A DNA stretch of 11,124 nucleotides from positions 1-11,124 of the forward strand of contig DNHS01000007.1 of assembly GCA_003485765.1 (NCBI GenBank). The letters are read 5' to 3'. The notes beneath the pieces were generated by a model, which saw nothing but the letters and a program-made list of their open reading frames with translations, was not told the origin of the DNA and ran no database searches. This document shows positions 1-6,561 of this stretch, piece by piece. The translations under genes and the position numbers were made by a program. Origin of the DNA: Candidatus Omnitrophota bacterium. Its GTDB lineage: Bacteria; Omnitrophota; Gorgyraeia; Gorgyraeales; Gorgyraeaceae. The number at the start of each line of letters is the position of its first letter. Positions within the stretch are counted from its first letter, which is position 1.

Positions 1-1677
1 ATCTACTACGTTTAATATGCCGAGTATAAAAGCAACGCTTCCTATGATAATATTAATCGCAAGCGCCGCATAGCTAAAAGCGCTCATGGACCTTAAAGAC
101 TTAAATATCCCCAGGCCTATAAGAAAATACGCTATAAAAACAGCTATTGTAAAAAAGCTCCCCGCCATTATCATTTCGCGTTTCCTGTATCCTACAAAAG
201 TCAGAAACGATATAAAAAATACTATAGTTGTAAATGCGCAAGGATTCAAGCCATCCAGGAATCCGGCCGTGCCTACTGTAAAAACGCTGAATGACGCAAA
301 CCTAGAAAGTATAAGCGAATCTGCAGCGCCAGGCGACTGATACGCAACAACATCTTCTTTTGTAAGGCCGCTTGTTTTTAAATCGCTAGGCTCTGAAAGC
401 GCCTTTTCTATAACCTTATCCAAGCCTGCCTTTATTTCCTTCTCTCCCATGAGCACATATCTTGAAACTATTATCTCAGGCACATATCCGCCTTCTGCCC
501 CGTATAATTTTTCAAGGCGTACCATTTGCGCATAATTTCTTGAGATACCTATGTTGTATGTTTCTATAACTATTTTGTCTCCGTATTTTTGTTCAATCCC
601 TGGGAGCACATCTCTTTCAACTTCCATACAGGACCTGCAGCCAACCGCATAAAAAACAAGCACTCTTAAAGGTTTACCAGGCGCCGGCATATTGTCAGCT
701 TCGGTCAAAATCGACTTTTTCTCCTGGATAACCTTTCTTGTTATCGTAACAGGCTTCTCTCGTTCCTGTTTCTTTGCGGATGGCATCTTTAAAGCAAGTT
801 TTTTAATAAAACTATCTCCTTCATATTTTTCGTCAAGCGGGGTAGATTGCCATTCGTAAGAAGAAACGCCCCCTTCGCTCTCTATTTCCAGATCCAGCCT
901 GCCGACTTTTCTGGCATGATATTTGGTGGGCATTATAATTGTATTTCCTGCTTTTGTAGGCTCCTGCGTCTCAGCGTCCCAATGCCCGCTCAATATTACA
1001 TCTATTCCGCTCACAGCATTTGCAAGATCCATAGAATACGGTACGCCTATATGACCTAATACTATAACCAAATCCACATGACTGCGTATTGCTTTAACGC
1101 TCCTGGCCACCATTTCTCTATTCGGCGCCACATCCAGGCTCTTAGAATTAATAATGTAACGCTCATTTGTAACTCCAATTATGCCTACCCTGAGGCCATT
1201 TTTCATTGTCTTTATGACATATGGTTTAAAGAACAGTTCGTTTTTTGATTTATACGCTATATTTGATGATATAAGCGGAAATTTAAGGCTTTGGGATTTT
1301 TCCTGTAAAAATTTTTCTCCCAGTATCAGGTCGCTCTCGCCTACATTCATGGCATCATATCCCATCATGTCCATTGCCTTCAGAGATATAAAAGCATCAT
1401 AAGTTATTGCCTGTCTGTTAAACTCAGGATTAAATAATGGCAGGACATCGCCTACATCCAGAAGAAGTATCTCATCTACGTCTTTTTTGACCTCATTGAT
1501 ATAATTAGACCTTCTCTCGAGGCCTCCGAAATCATCTTTCGGACAATGGCAATTTTCCAATTCCCCTCTTGCGTCGCCTGTAAATACAATGGTAAGTTTT
1601 TTCGTCTCGGCAAAAGAAGGCGAGGCAAACGAAATCAAGAATGCTAAAAATATTGAAGTTAAAATTATCTTTTTCAT
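1..1677 (-). CDS. Metallophosphatase-thioredoxin-CcdA fusion protein (partial, 559 residues seen)
   Basis: I translated this by hand from the ATG at 1677; the frame stays open to base 1, so the C-terminus lies outside. Residues 1-23 are a signal peptide ending SFA. Residues 27-270 resemble a UshA/SoxB-like metallophosphatase, with GDARGELENCHC at 34-45, LLLDVGD at 71-77, VGESD at 112-116, GHIG at 208-211 and SGH at 230-232. Residues 335-430 look like a thioredoxin fold, with FYAVGCRSC at 342-350 (C347, C350) and a likely cis-Pro in VPE at 399-401. From 460 a hydrophobic domain begins with DGLNPCAF at 475-482 (C480), the CcdA/DsbD signature, followed by two more membrane segments before the edge. 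A DsbD-like layout would have the membrane part pass electrons from the cytoplasm to the periplasmic CxxC. The phosphatase is probably degenerate because the usual D-x-H and N-H ligands are changed. The domain calls are firm; the function is inferred. Confidence 0.88.
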   Translation of the reverse strand, partial: MKKIILTSIFLAFLISFASPSFAETKKLTIVFTGDARGELENCHCPKDDFGGLERRSNYINEVKKDVDEILLLDVGDVLPLFNPEFNRQAITYDAFISLKAMDMMGYDAMNVGESDLILGEKFLQEKSQSLKFPLISSNIAYKSKNELFFKPYVIKTMKNGLRVGIIGVTNERYIINSKSLDVAPNREMVARSVKAIRSHVDLVIVLGHIGVPYSMDLANAVSGIDVILSGHWDAETQEPTKAGNTIIMPTKYHARKVGRLDLEIESEGGVSSYEWQSTPLDEKYEGDSFIKKLALKMPSAKKQEREKPVTITRKVIQEKKSILTEADNMPAPGKPLRVLVFYAVGCRSCMEVERDVLPGIEQKYGDKIVIETYNIGISRNYAQMVRLEKLYGAEGGYVPEIIVSRYVLMGEKEIKAGLDKVIEKALSEPSDLKTSGLTKEDVVAYQSPGAADSLILSRFASFSVFTVGTAGFLDGLNPCAFTTIVFFISFLTFVGYRKREMIMAGSFFTIAVFIAYFLIGLGIFKSLRSMSAFSYAALAINIIIGSVAFILGILNVVD

Positions 1678-1689
1678 ACTATATTTAAT

Positions 1690-1716
1690 ATTATACTATA
1701 AAAAAGGCCCTGACAA
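1690..1716 (-). promoter_or_regulatory. Sigma-70 promoter of the phosphatase-thioredoxin-CcdA gene
   Basis: On the minus strand TTGTCA (1711-1716) and a perfect TATAAT (1690-1695) are separated by 15 bases, a little short. The -10 box ends 12 bases before the ATG, and no Shine-Dalgarno sequence lies between them. The mRNA would have a leader of only about 5 nt. The promoter lies inside the terminator of the upstream PKD gene. Confidence 0.55.
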
Positions 1717-1745
1717 AACATTTTTTTAAAGTTTTGAACAGGGCC
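1700..1745 (-). terminator. Intrinsic terminator of the PKD-protein gene
   Basis: An inverted repeat pairs GGCCCTG (1706-1712) with CAGGGCC (1739-1745), continued by CAAAAC (1714-1719) with GTTTTG (1731-1736) around an A-rich loop. On the minus strand it runs straight into six T (1700-1705). It begins 28 bases after the PKD stop codon. There is no T tract on the plus side, so it acts in one direction. Confidence 0.9.
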
Positions 1746-1773
1746 TCTCTCCCATGAAGCATTTATATTAAAG

Positions 1774-4341
1774 TTACATTACCTCTATCTTAGAAACAGG
1801 CTGTTCATGCACAGTTGCCACAAGGCTGGATGTTGATGAATTGCCTTCAACGCCGGAGTCATCCGTGACCTCCAGGCTCACCTTGTAAACTCCCAGCTTT
1901 TTATAAGCGTGCTTTACTTTCACGCCTTCAGCTATTTCTCCGTCTCCAAAATTCCACCTGTATGTTAAGTTATCTCCGTCCATATCAGTAGACTTGGAAC
2001 CGTCAAATTCAATTTCATCATTTACGCAGGCTATCAGATTCGGATTCGTAGCTGCCGTAGGAGGCGTATTTACCTTTATATAATGAGACTCGACAGCTGA
2101 GGAGCATTCTGTTTTCTTGTTATCATCTACAACAAGCGTAGCCTTATAAAGCCCGCCCTTTGAATAACTATGTTTTATCAGATTTCCGCTCCCGCTTGTC
2201 CCATCTCCAAAATCCCATGTGTAGCCAAGCTTGTCCCCGTCAAGATCAGTTGAGCTGGAGCTGTCAAAATTAACAGTCTGGCCGACTGAAGCTGTATCTT
2301 TAGAAGCTATAACTGCCTTAGGCGTAGAATTGAGACTGACAGTCACCTTGCTGAATGAACTGGAACAATTTGTTTTTGTATCGTCGTCTACTGTAAGTTT
2401 TACCTGATAAATTCCGCCTTTTGCGTATTTATGGGAAGTAGTTTTACCTTCTCCTTTTTCTCCGTCTCCAAAATCCCAGTTATACGAGAGCTGGTCTCCG
2501 TCAGCATCCATTGATTTAGACCCATCAAAATTAACAGCTTCTCCTGTGCAGATTTCCATGTTGCTGCCTGCGTTTGCTACAGGAGCTCTGTTTAATACAA
2601 CAGTCTTGGTGGAGATTGATTTATCGCATTTTGTATTTGTATTATCAGCCACTGTAAGTTTAGCGGTATATTCTCCGCCTTTTTCATATGTATGCTCAAC
2701 TACTTTGCCTTCTGCAGTCTGGCCATCTCCAAAATCCCAGCTATAGGTAAGCTTATCGCCGTCTAAATCTTTTGAACTTGAACCATCAAAAGTGACTTCC
2801 AAGGGTTCGCTGGGATTTAACTTGCATAAGAATGCGTCTTTCCCTGCATCAGCGACTGGCGAAGTATTTATGGCAACCTTTAATTTATCAGTGCCTGTAT
2901 CGCATATGGTTCCGGAATCATCCATTACTGTCAATGTAGCCTGATAATTCCCGCCTTTTTCATATTTATGCTTTACCTTTATGCCGTCAGCTGTCTGGCC
3001 ATCGCCGAAATCCCATCTGTATGTAAGTTTGTCATCCGGGCTGTCTGTTGTCTGTGAACCGTCAAATGTAATCTCTTCGTTTAAACATGATACATCAGGG
3101 CCATCTGCAATAGCGCATGGCGGCTGGTTTACCTTTACCATCTGCTGTGTATTGGCAGTGTTGCATTCTGCGTCTGAAGCATCTTTTACCGTCAACTTAA
3201 CAAGATATTTTCCTGAGTCATTGTAGGTATGCATTGTTCTCATGTCTGTACTTGTAGTTCCATCGCCGAAATCCCAGAAATATGTCAGCTTACCATTATC
3301 AGCCGCATAGGATTTTGAGCCATCAAATGTAAAGGTATTGCATGAAAGAGGCTGGTTTGGCATAGGTGTTTCTTTTAGCTTTGCAGTAAAAATCAGTTTA
3401 GGGCCTGCTGCGCCAGGAGTAAAGTATATAGGTATCGACCTGCCCCTGTCTGTTAAAAGACTAAATGCCATATTGCCCTGTTTCTGCCTGTCCTTTGTTA
3501 TTTCATAAACCCATCTTTTGCCTGCATCCTGGCTGGGAACTTTAATTTCTGTGCTTTCCCACATGCCCGTCGCAGAACCTTTTATCCTAAAAACCCTGGA
3601 AGCGCTTATAAGGTCTATGCTTCCACCTGTAGGATCCAAATCATAGTTATATTCAAAAATCTTACTTGAACCAGAAGGTATTTCCGGATAAAAAGCCATT
3701 TTTGCGCCGCGGTTTTCCGCTAATCTTATTTTAGGCGCAAAACAGAAAGCCTCTAACGTATCAGGAGAGATGTCTAATGAAAAAAGATTATTATCATTGC
3801 CTGAAAGGCCTTCTATAACTATCTTGAAATACCTGTAGCCGTCTACTTCTTCGCCTTTTGAAGCGTCAATAGGGTCAAAGCTGTAAAGCTTTTTGTCATA
3901 CTGCTCATCATTGCCGAATGTTTTTTCAGCTAAGAGATCTCCCTGATAAGAATCCACAGGATTCATGTCACTTTGTTTATCAATAAGTACATAAGTCTCG
4001 TCTGCTTCCTGGAGCGAAGTATACGCTTTCTTTCCGCCTAAAATAGAAAACTTTGTGGTTGTATCCCACTGGCCGTCTTTTTCATCTATTGTGCCGCCTA
4101 TATCAGGATCATTAATACCTATCTGGATGTTACCCTTATAGGTGCCAGGAACCTTAACGAATACTACAAGAGGTCCTGTTTTCATTGCGCCGTATGTTTT
4201 TTGGCCGTCTTTTCCAAATACATAAAGGTATTTAACATTACTCTGATCTCCTGGGACTTGGTAGCACAATCCCTGACCTACTAATACAAATGAGCAAAAT
4301 ACGATAGCTGTAATAGTCAAACATAAAAATTTCTTGTGCAT
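1774..4341 (-). CDS. Secreted six-PKD-domain protein
   Basis: The protein has 855 residues with an N-terminal signal peptide (about 1-26; the cleavage site is unclear). Residues 30-320 form an N-terminal region I do not recognise. Six PKD domains follow, marked by WDFGDG at 356, 443, 535, 622 and 709 and WNFGDG at 796, at intervals of 87, 92, 87, 87 and 87. PKD3-PKD6 carry an acidic DxDGD loop (525, 612, 699, 786), the usual PKD sequence before the next strand; PKD1 and PKD2 do not. PKD1-PKD4 each hold a cysteine pair (C334/C393, C419/C480, C506/C572, C598/C659). PKD5 keeps only the second Cys (C746) and PKD6 only the first (C772). No membrane anchor, sorting signal or enzyme domain is visible, so a surface or extracellular scaffold or adhesion role is the best guess. 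The start is fixed by AAAAGGAGGT at 4347-4356, five bases from the ATG. It appears monocistronic, with its own promoter and terminator. Confidence 0.93.
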   Translation of the reverse strand: MHKKFLCLTITAIVFCSFVLVGQGLCYQVPGDQSNVKYLYVFGKDGQKTYGAMKTGPLVVFVKVPGTYKGNIQIGINDPDIGGTIDEKDGQWDTTTKFSILGGKKAYTSLQEADETYVLIDKQSDMNPVDSYQGDLLAEKTFGNDEQYDKKLYSFDPIDASKGEEVDGYRYFKIVIEGLSGNDNNLFSLDISPDTLEAFCFAPKIRLAENRGAKMAFYPEIPSGSSKIFEYNYDLDPTGGSIDLISASRVFRIKGSATGMWESTEIKVPSQDAGKRWVYEITKDRQKQGNMAFSLLTDRGRSIPIYFTPGAAGPKLIFTAKLKETPMPNQPLSCNTFTFDGSKSYAADNGKLTYFWDFGDGTTSTDMRTMHTYNDSGKYLVKLTVKDASDAECNTANTQQMVKVNQPPCAIADGPDVSCLNEEITFDGSQTTDSPDDKLTYRWDFGDGQTADGIKVKHKYEKGGNYQATLTVMDDSGTICDTGTDKLKVAINTSPVADAGKDAFLCKLNPSEPLEVTFDGSSSKDLDGDKLTYSWDFGDGQTAEGKVVEHTYEKGGEYTAKLTVADNTNTKCDKSISTKTVVLNRAPVANAGSNMEICTGEAVNFDGSKSMDADGDQLSYNWDFGDGEKGEGKTTSHKYAKGGIYQVKLTVDDDTKTNCSSSFSKVTVSLNSTPKAVIASKDTASVGQTVNFDSSSSTDLDGDKLGYTWDFGDGTSGSGNLIKHSYSKGGLYKATLVVDDNKKTECSSAVESHYIKVNTPPTAATNPNLIACVNDEIEFDGSKSTDMDGDNLTYRWNFGDGEIAEGVKVKHAYKKLGVYKVSLEVTDDSGVEGNSSTSSLVATVHEQPVSKIEVM

Positions 4342-4374
4342 TACGCACCTCCTTTTAAAGTTTATTTAATAAGT

Positions 4375-4403
4375 ATTATAAACTATCTTAATTTGCTTGT
4401 CAA
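4375..4403 (-). promoter_or_regulatory. Perfect-consensus sigma-70 promoter of the PKD-protein gene
   Basis: TTGACA (4398-4403), a 17-base spacer and TATAAT (4375-4380) match the sigma-70 consensus exactly on the minus strand. They lie about 33 bases upstream of the ATG with a strong Shine-Dalgarno site between. This suggests strong constitutive expression unless a repressor acts. Confidence 0.88.
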
Positions 4404-4420
4404 CAAAAAAATACTATGAC

Positions 4421-4561
4421 TTAATCATTTTTATCCACAGCTCTTTGGATACTTTTTCCTCCGCTCTCCATATCTTCTCCCGCGCCTCTAAACGTGTTAC
4501 AGCCCAAAACCGAGATAGTCAAAAATAAAGCTATAATGATTAATAAAAAATCCCTTTTCAT
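4421..4561 (-). CDS. Entericidin A/B-family lipoprotein, 46 residues
   Basis: This short frame begins MKRDFLLIII and contains a lipobox, SVLGC, with Cys21 as the lipidated residue. The mature part starts CNTFRGAGEDMESGGKSI (21-38), matching the CNT-x-RG-x-G-x-D-x-x-x-x-G-x-x-I pattern of entericidins. In Escherichia coli EcnA and EcnB are tiny outer-membrane lipoproteins described as an antidote/bacteriolytic pair; most family members are uncharacterised. The start is supported by AAAGGAGGG at 4566-4574, four bases before the ATG, and by a promoter further upstream. Only one copy is seen, so no antidote/toxin pair. It lies 91 bases after the RlpA-like gene and may be read both from its own promoter and by read-through from that gene, since I see no terminator between them. 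Confidence 0.85.
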   Translation of the reverse strand: MKRDFLLIIIALFLTISVLGCNTFRGAGEDMESGGKSIQRAVDKND

Positions 4562-4599
4562 AATACCCTCCTTTCATCTTCATTTTAAAATCTGCTCAT

Positions 4600-4628
4600 A
4601 CTATAGGGGAAGTTCAAAATAAAATCAA
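4600..4628 (-). promoter_or_regulatory. Candidate promoter of the entericidin-like gene
   Basis: On the minus strand TTGATT (4623-4628) and TATAGT (4600-4605) are spaced by exactly 17 bases. They sit about 38 bases ahead of the start codon at 4561, a sensible leader containing the strong ribosome binding site. Confidence 0.6.
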
Positions 4629-4652
4629 TTGTACCAAGGTATAATAGGTGGG

Positions 4653-5024
4653 TTAGATTATTTCAACAGAAACATCTGCGAGGCCTTTTTCTAGATCAGC
4701 TATTTTGGAAAAGGCTGTCTTTGTGAGGTCTATTGTTCGATTTAATCTTCTGGCAGGGCCTCTGTCATTGACTCTGACAATGACAGATTTACCATTTTCG
4801 AGGTTTGTTACCTTTAATATAGTGTTGAATGGCAGGTCCCATATAGCGCAGGGAAGTTGGGAATCATCAAATCTTTCCATATTTGCTGTTGTTAATAGGA
4901 TTCCAGGGTCATCCTGGGAATACCAGGATGCATTACCTTTAATAATAACAGCGCTGGAACCTGCCTCTTTAAAAGAAAAAATCGCAGCTATCAGAACTAT
5001 CAGTATAACTGCGGCTTTCTTCAT
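4653..5024 (-). CDS. rlpA: RlpA-like double-psi beta-barrel protein
   Basis: The protein has 123 residues: a signal peptide (about 1-25, without a lipobox) and then one RlpA-type double-psi beta-barrel. Visible motifs are NASWYS (31-36), TTANMERFD (45-53), LPFNT (64-68), KVTNLENGKSVIVRVNDRGP (71-90) and RTIDLTKTAF (96-105). RlpA proteins are periplasmic or outer-membrane lytic transglycosylases that cut naked glycan strands at septa; many carry a C-terminal SPOR domain, absent here. The acidic residue of NDRGP is present (D87). The His that normally precedes the LP motif (AAH-x-x-LP) reads Trp62 (AIWDLP), so catalysis is uncertain and a binding role is possible. Expression appears to be controlled by the c-di-GMP riboswitch and terminator directly upstream. 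The ribosome site is modest (GAGGG at 5031-5035, seven bases from the ATG) and lies just after the terminator T tract. Confidence 0.87.
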   Translation of the reverse strand: MKKAAVILIVLIAAIFSFKEAGSSAVIIKGNASWYSQDDPGILLTTANMERFDDSQLPCAIWDLPFNTILKVTNLENGKSVIVRVNDRGPARRLNRTIDLTKTAFSKIADLEKGLADVSVEII

Positions 5025-5040
5025 CTTGAGACCCTCGAAT

Positions 5041-5075
5041 AAAAAAACCTATTCGGCCTTGTGGCGGAATAGGTT
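5041..5075 (-). terminator. Riboswitch-associated intrinsic terminator
   Basis: The minus-strand RNA folds as AACCUAUUC (5067-5075) with GAAUAGGUU (5046-5054), nine pairs, then a mismatch and three GC-rich pairs closing an ACAA tetraloop. Seven T (5041-5047) end it. It lies between the aptamer and the RlpA-like start codon and is most likely the expression platform. Confidence 0.88.
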
Positions 5076-5080
5076 CTTAA

Positions 5081-5168
5081 TTTCGGTAATCCAGCTACCA
5101 TTGCCCGTTAGGGCTTTAGGCCTGTGACTTTGCGCCCCACTCTTTCAAGTGGTTTGCCTTTGTCGTAA
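5081..5168 (-). promoter_or_regulatory. Cyclic di-GMP-I (GEMM-I) riboswitch aptamer
   Basis: The minus-strand RNA carries the hallmark segments of the class in order: GGCAAACC (5151-5158), a hairpin CCACU-UGAAAG-AGUGG containing the GAAA tetraloop, GGGGCGCAAAGUC (5126-5138), the tetraloop-receptor segment GGCCUAA (5116-5122), a second hairpin GCCC/GGGC, and GGUAGCUGGAUUACCG (5084-5099). Aligned by hand to the Vibrio cholerae Vc2 aptamer, the match is close throughout. The position equivalent to G20 reads G, favouring c-di-GMP over the cGAMP-selective variant, which has A there. It should let cellular c-di-GMP set expression of the RlpA-like gene. Confidence 0.93.
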
Positions 5169-5193
5169 TACTATTCAGTTGTCTCTATTGATA

Positions 5194-5221
5194 AGTATGC
5201 CACAGAAATTGAAAAAAACAA
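5194..5221 (-). promoter_or_regulatory. Weak candidate promoter of the riboswitch-RlpA transcript
   Basis: TTGTTT (5216-5221) and CATACT (5194-5199, with an extended TG two bases upstream) are 16 bases apart on the minus strand. Initiation near 5187 would leave the whole aptamer plus its 5' flank in the transcript. The match to consensus is poor, so this is tentative. Confidence 0.35.
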
Positions 5222-5252
5222 GGCCTCATCCAAACAACTTTTGTTTCAGGAT
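5212..5252 (-). terminator. Possible terminator of phoH
   Basis: After the phoH stop the minus strand can form AUCC-(UG)-AAACAA, loop AAG, UUGUUU-GGAU (5228-5252), with seven T at 5212-5218. The T tract starts nine bases beyond the stem and the stem has a two-base bulge, so it is weaker than the others in the window. Confidence 0.45.
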
Positions 5253-5261
5253 AAGAGATGC

Positions 5262-6554
5262 TTATAAGAGTTCTGCGGCGAGTGACGCGAGCCCAGAACG
5301 CTCGTTCTTGGTAAGCGTAACATGCCCGAACATTTCCTGGCCTTTCATGCGCTCAACTGCGTAGCTGAGGCCATTTGAAGAAGAATCAAGGTATGGGCTA
5401 TCTATCTGGTAAGGGTCTCCTGTAAGGACCATCTTTGTATTATTTCCTGCGCGGCTTACAACTGTTTTTATTTCATGAGGCGTAAGGTTCTGCGCCTCGT
5501 CTATTATTATAAATTGATTAGGGATACTTCTTCCTCTCATATAAGTAAGGGCCTCAAGCTGTAAAAGATCGCATTCAATTAAATCCTCAACATGCTCTTT
5601 TCTTTTTCTTATAGTAAGTATATATTCCAAGTTATCGAAAATAGGCTGCATCCAGTTCACAAGCTTCTCTTCTTTCGTGCCTGGTAAATATCCTATATCC
5701 CTTCCCATTGGTATTACAGGTCTTGAAACAAGCATTCTTTTATATCCATGCTCATCTACTGTCTTTTTCAATCCTGCTGCAAGCGCAAGAAGCGTTTTCC
5801 CAGTGCCTGCTGCGCCTACCAGCGTTACTAGCTTTATATTGTCATCCAGAAGAAGATCAAGCGCTATTGCCTGCTCTTTGTTTCTAGGTTTTATGCCCCA
5901 CACATCGCCTTGGTCTGATTTTAAAAGCACCACCCTCTTTTGTTTCGCGTCATATCTGCCCATGGCAGAGTGCTTGCCGGCTGAACTGTCCTTTAATAAC
6001 ACGTATTGATTCGGAAACAGATTGTTCTGGTTTGTTACAAAAAATTTCTTTTCATAAAAACTGTCTATTTCTTTTGCGCTGACTTCTATTTCTTTCCAGC
6101 CGCTATAAAGGCTCTCAATATCCACTTTCTGTTTTTCAAAGTCAACTGCCTTTACCCCGAGCGCGTCTGCTTTTACCCTGGCGTTAATGTCCTTGGAAAC
6201 AAAAATTACCTGATTGCCTTTTTGCTGGAGGTCATACGCCACCATTAGAATTCTATTATCTCTTTCATGAGGCGCCACGTTTAAAAGGCCTTTGGAATCC
6301 ACGTGCATTACAATGCGCAGCTTGCCGCCATTTTCAAGAGGCACGCCTTCGCCAAGCTTGCCGCGCTCTCTTAAGTCATCCAGCATCCTTATAGCTGCGC
6401 GGGCGTTTCTGCCTTTTTCATCAGTGTCTTTTTTGAATATATCAAGTTCCTCAATGACATCGATAGGGAGCACCACTTCATTATCCGCAAACACATTGAT
6501 CGCATCTGCATTATGAATAATTACATTTGTATCAAGGACAAATATTTTTCTCAT
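5262..6554 (-). CDS. phoH: PIN-PhoH family ATPase (PhoH2/YlaK type)
   Basis: The protein has 430 residues. Residues 1-145 are a PIN nuclease domain with VLDTN (D8), EELD (35-38), RDN (D99) and SKD (D122) supplying the expected acidic cluster. Residues 220-430 are a PhoH P-loop ATPase with Walker A GAAGTGKT (247-254), Walker B FIIIDEAQ (348-355), a TGD-P-Q motif (378-383) and a KNERS segment near the end. Both domains look intact. Family members of this architecture are described as RNA-unwinding and RNA-cutting enzymes, and in mycobacteria are paired with a small upstream antitoxin. No such gene is present here, because promoter and terminator sequence fills the 95 bases upstream. The ATG at 6554 has no Shine-Dalgarno sequence and lies only seven bases after a TATAAT box, implying a leaderless message. 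The MRKIFVLDTN start matches the beginning of the PIN fold, so I keep it. Confidence 0.93.
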   Translation of the reverse strand: MRKIFVLDTNVIIHNADAINVFADNEVVLPIDVIEELDIFKKDTDEKGRNARAAIRMLDDLRERGKLGEGVPLENGGKLRIVMHVDSKGLLNVAPHERDNRILMVAYDLQQKGNQVIFVSKDINARVKADALGVKAVDFEKQKVDIESLYSGWKEIEVSAKEIDSFYEKKFFVTNQNNLFPNQYVLLKDSSAGKHSAMGRYDAKQKRVVLLKSDQGDVWGIKPRNKEQAIALDLLLDDNIKLVTLVGAAGTGKTLLALAAGLKKTVDEHGYKRMLVSRPVIPMGRDIGYLPGTKEEKLVNWMQPIFDNLEYILTIRKRKEHVEDLIECDLLQLEALTYMRGRSIPNQFIIIDEAQNLTPHEIKTVVSRAGNNTKMVLTGDPYQIDSPYLDSSSNGLSYAVERMKGQEMFGHVTLTKNERSGLASLAAELL

Positions 6555-6561
6555 AGATAAT

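Noticed and set aside
86..1402. Several short plus-strand frames in the first 1.4 kb
   Set aside because: They lie opposite the continuous minus-strand fusion gene that reaches the window edge and show no independent coding evidence.
1774..3345. CRISPR-like or tandem DNA repeat array from the regular 261-base spacing
   Set aside because: The periodicity comes from six diverged PKD protein domains; the DNA units are not identical and have no repeat-spacer structure.
4705..5127. A 140-codon plus-strand frame opposite the RlpA-like gene and riboswitch
   Set aside because: It has no ribosome site, no family resemblance, and covers a well-supported opposite-strand gene, terminator and aptamer; its openness is a by-product of those sequences.
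5081..5168. cGAMP-selective (GEMM-Ib) variant of the riboswitch
   Set aside because: By hand alignment the discriminating position equivalent to Vc2 G20 reads G rather than A, although only a covariance-model alignment would settle it.
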